Assembly: GCA_947095585.1 (NCBI GenBank)
Contig: OX352763.1
Span: 34,211,462-34,275,461 of the forward strand
Length of the DNA stretch: 64,000 nucleotides
Reading direction: 5' to 3'
DNA from: Nephrocerus scutellatus
Lineage: Eukaryota > Arthropoda > Insecta > Diptera > Pipunculidae
The number at the start of each line of letters is the position of its first letter. The stretch's first letter is position 1. The notes beneath the pieces were generated by a model that worked only from the letters and a program-made list of their open reading frames with translations, searched no databases and was not told the origin of the DNA. The translations under genes and the position numbers were made by a program. Below are positions 62,891 through 64,000 of the stretch, piece after piece.

Positions 62891-63135
62891 GGAACTATTT
62901 TAACAGATTTTAAGTCACTTTTTTAACAGTTTTTTTGTCCTCTGTTATGTCACTTTCTTAACAGTTTTTTGGTCCTCTGTTATGTCTCATCCACTGGGAT
63001 TTGGTCATTAGGAACTAGAAATTTTGAAGTGAAACTTTTTTACGGAGGGGGCAACAATTTTAACAGCGTTACACTGTTATTACTCTGTTGTACACATTGC
63101 TCTGTTGTACACATTTGTTACACTGTTGTTCACTT
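62890..63135 (+). repeat. Short-period repeats: TTTTAACAGT / CTCTGTTATGTC and CTCTGTTGTACACAT
   Basis: TTAACAGTTTTTTTGTCCTC and TGTTATGTCACT recur about 40 bp apart (62918-62990). CTCTGTTGTACACAT is repeated in direct succession at about 63081-63112. Between them, 62994-63045 contains a short piece of the 118-bp repeat family and its end, TTGAAGTGAAACTTTTTTAC. Confidence 0.6.
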
Positions 63136-63159
63136 TTGTTAATTTAATGCCTCGTTTTC

Positions 63160-63242
63160 TATAGTTATATTTTATATGTATGTAACTATATATGTATATA
63201 ACTACAAATATAACTATATAAATATAAATACATATATTACTG
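63160..63242 (+). repeat. AT-rich simple repeat (TATA/TATG)n
   Basis: Low-complexity ATATATGTATATAACTA-type sequence. The minus frame here (63080-63280) is an artefact of it. Confidence 0.7.
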
Positions 63243-63246
63243 CGGC

Positions 63247-63420
63247 CACAGCTCCTATGAAAATTCTGGGATCTGGCCAATAGGGTCTGGAGTTTTGGGA
63301 ACCAAATTCGTATGAAATTCGGTATGTAGGACTAAGATGCGACTACAACCCTTGTTCCTATGGAAATTCTGGCATGTGGCCATAGAATCGTTTGCCCGAA
63401 GCCATCTGGCAGAACTAGCC
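63247..63420 (+). repeat. 118-bp repeat units, dispersed copy
   Basis: AAATTCTGGGATCTGGCCAA, GGGTCTGGAGTTTTGGGAAC, TCGTATGAAATTCGGTATGT, AGGACTAAGATGCGACTACA and TTGTTCCTATGGAAATTCTG match the 33.3-kb array in order. Roughly one and a third units are present. Confidence 0.8.
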
Positions 63421-63469
63421 GTTTTCAAAAGAAAGAACCCCTCCAGCGTGCGGTGATCAGCACCGAGTA

Positions 63470-63790
63470 TTCAATTGTCCTTACAAAACGAAAAAACGAA
63501 AAATTGTGAAAAATGCAAGAGTTTGAATCATAAAGCTGTCACTGTCATATTTTATAAAACTCGACACAGCTTCAGCCATAACGATTATCTCGAAAAGAAA
63601 CTGGAGCCGCTTTGGAAAGCCAACCCTCCAGAGTATCTCAAAACCAGCAGGCAGCGCATCCGAAGATGAAGTTCCGCTACTTGCAAGTTTTCCTTGTGTC
63701 ATCAAGTTGAATGGGATTGAAGAGTACGCTGAGTGATATGTAGCTAATAGAGAAATTAACCTATTCGGAATTCCTTAGTTCCGTGTCCGT
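63470..63790. other. No gene recognised
   Basis: Overlapping frames on both strands (63475-63669 + and 63481-63705 -). The + frame (ENEKTKNCEKCKSLNHKAV-like, Lys/Cys-rich) is slightly suggestive but unrecognised. Confidence 0.35.
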
Positions 63791-63804
63791 GAACAGCATC
63801 AATG

Positions 63805-63930
63805 AATTTCAGGACCTAAGCAATTTCTCAAGTGATTTGCATGAAGCTCATGTTGGACTAAGACAGTAAAACTTGTTCCCATGGAAATTCTGCAATATGG
63901 TTATTAGGAACTAATCCATTTCTCAAGCGA
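63805..63930 (+). repeat. 118-bp repeat unit, diverged copy
   Basis: CTAAGCAATTTCTCAAGTGA, TTGCATGAAGCTCATG, TTGTTCCCATGGAAATTCTG and CCATTTCTCAAGCGACTTG follow the unit's block order with more changes than elsewhere. Confidence 0.7.
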
Positions 63931-64000
63931 CTTGCTCCTTTTAATTTAATCAATATTGATTATTATTAATTTTTAAGACCTTTAATACATTTTTTTATTT

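Noticed and set aside
1..64000. CRISPR array or bacterial defence system
   Set aside because: No regularly spaced short repeats with unique spacers and no prokaryotic genes. The tandem repeats seen (118 bp, 11 bp, GTGGA) are eukaryotic element or microsatellite repeats.

Overview
The window is eukaryotic nuclear DNA, most likely from a true fly (Diptera, probably Brachycera). It is AT-rich and gene-poor. Where introns are uninvaded they are short (about 60-160 bp) with fly-type splice sites. Most of the rest is decayed transposable elements: non-LTR retrotransposons, Tc1/mariner remnants, a BEL/Pao fragment, tRNA-derived SINEs, MITEs and tandem-repeat elements. No bacterial, phage or CRISPR features are present. 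The species cannot be named from sequence alone.

Only one host gene can be assembled with confidence, on the + strand from about 37.4 to 57.2 kb. Nine constitutive coding exons join in frame to give a 658-residue protein. It has a proline-rich, Ser/His-rich N-terminus, an unrecognised 'FRDW' region, a helical winged-helix-like segment and a C-terminal nucleoside phosphorylase / MTA-SAH nucleosidase-type domain. A 60-nt phase-matched cassette exon at 52424-52483 would add 20 residues with a very basic, NLS-like stretch. Exon 3 can instead read through to a stop at 38685 with a poly(A) signal at 38939, giving a 285-residue short form. The alternative is two tandem genes. Three introns (8.0, 4.9 and 3.9 kb) are swollen by transposons.

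0-37 kb: SINE (1.1 kb), mariner-like remnant (1.4-2.4), LINE-D with a nested LINE-F tail (2.4-4.1), a possible minus-strand exon (5.7-5.9), LINE remnant (6.4-6.85), hairpin MITEs around an 0.9-kb repeat element (6.9-8.1), LINE-E (9.3-10.5), diverged repeats and tRNA-like sequences (12.8-18.6), mariner (16.9-17.9), LINE-B plus LINE-A (20.2-22.3), inverse LINE-A (24.5-26.7), a deleted mariner-like element (28.2-29.0), BEL/Pao pol (29.6-30.2), LINE-C (32.4-33.2), a 118-bp tandem-repeat element with inverted ends (33.3-33.7), and LINE-B with nested LINE-F (35.0-36.4).

38.7-55.3 kb (introns): SINEs, more 118-bp units split by a LINE-E tail, further copies of the 0.9-kb element, a near-perfect 226-bp duplication, a MITE, LINE-C in both orientations (one carrying an inverted LINE-A insertion) and an antisense LINE-B.

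57.2-64 kb: a LINE-B copy between 112-bp direct repeats, two tandem MITEs, a likely transcription start and first exon of a downstream gene (about 61.12-61.30 kb), then simple and 118-bp repeats.

LINE letters A-F and the name 'R element' are local labels for families recognised by comparing copies inside this window. They are not database names. All alignments were made by eye, so boundaries are approximate unless target-site duplications fix them.
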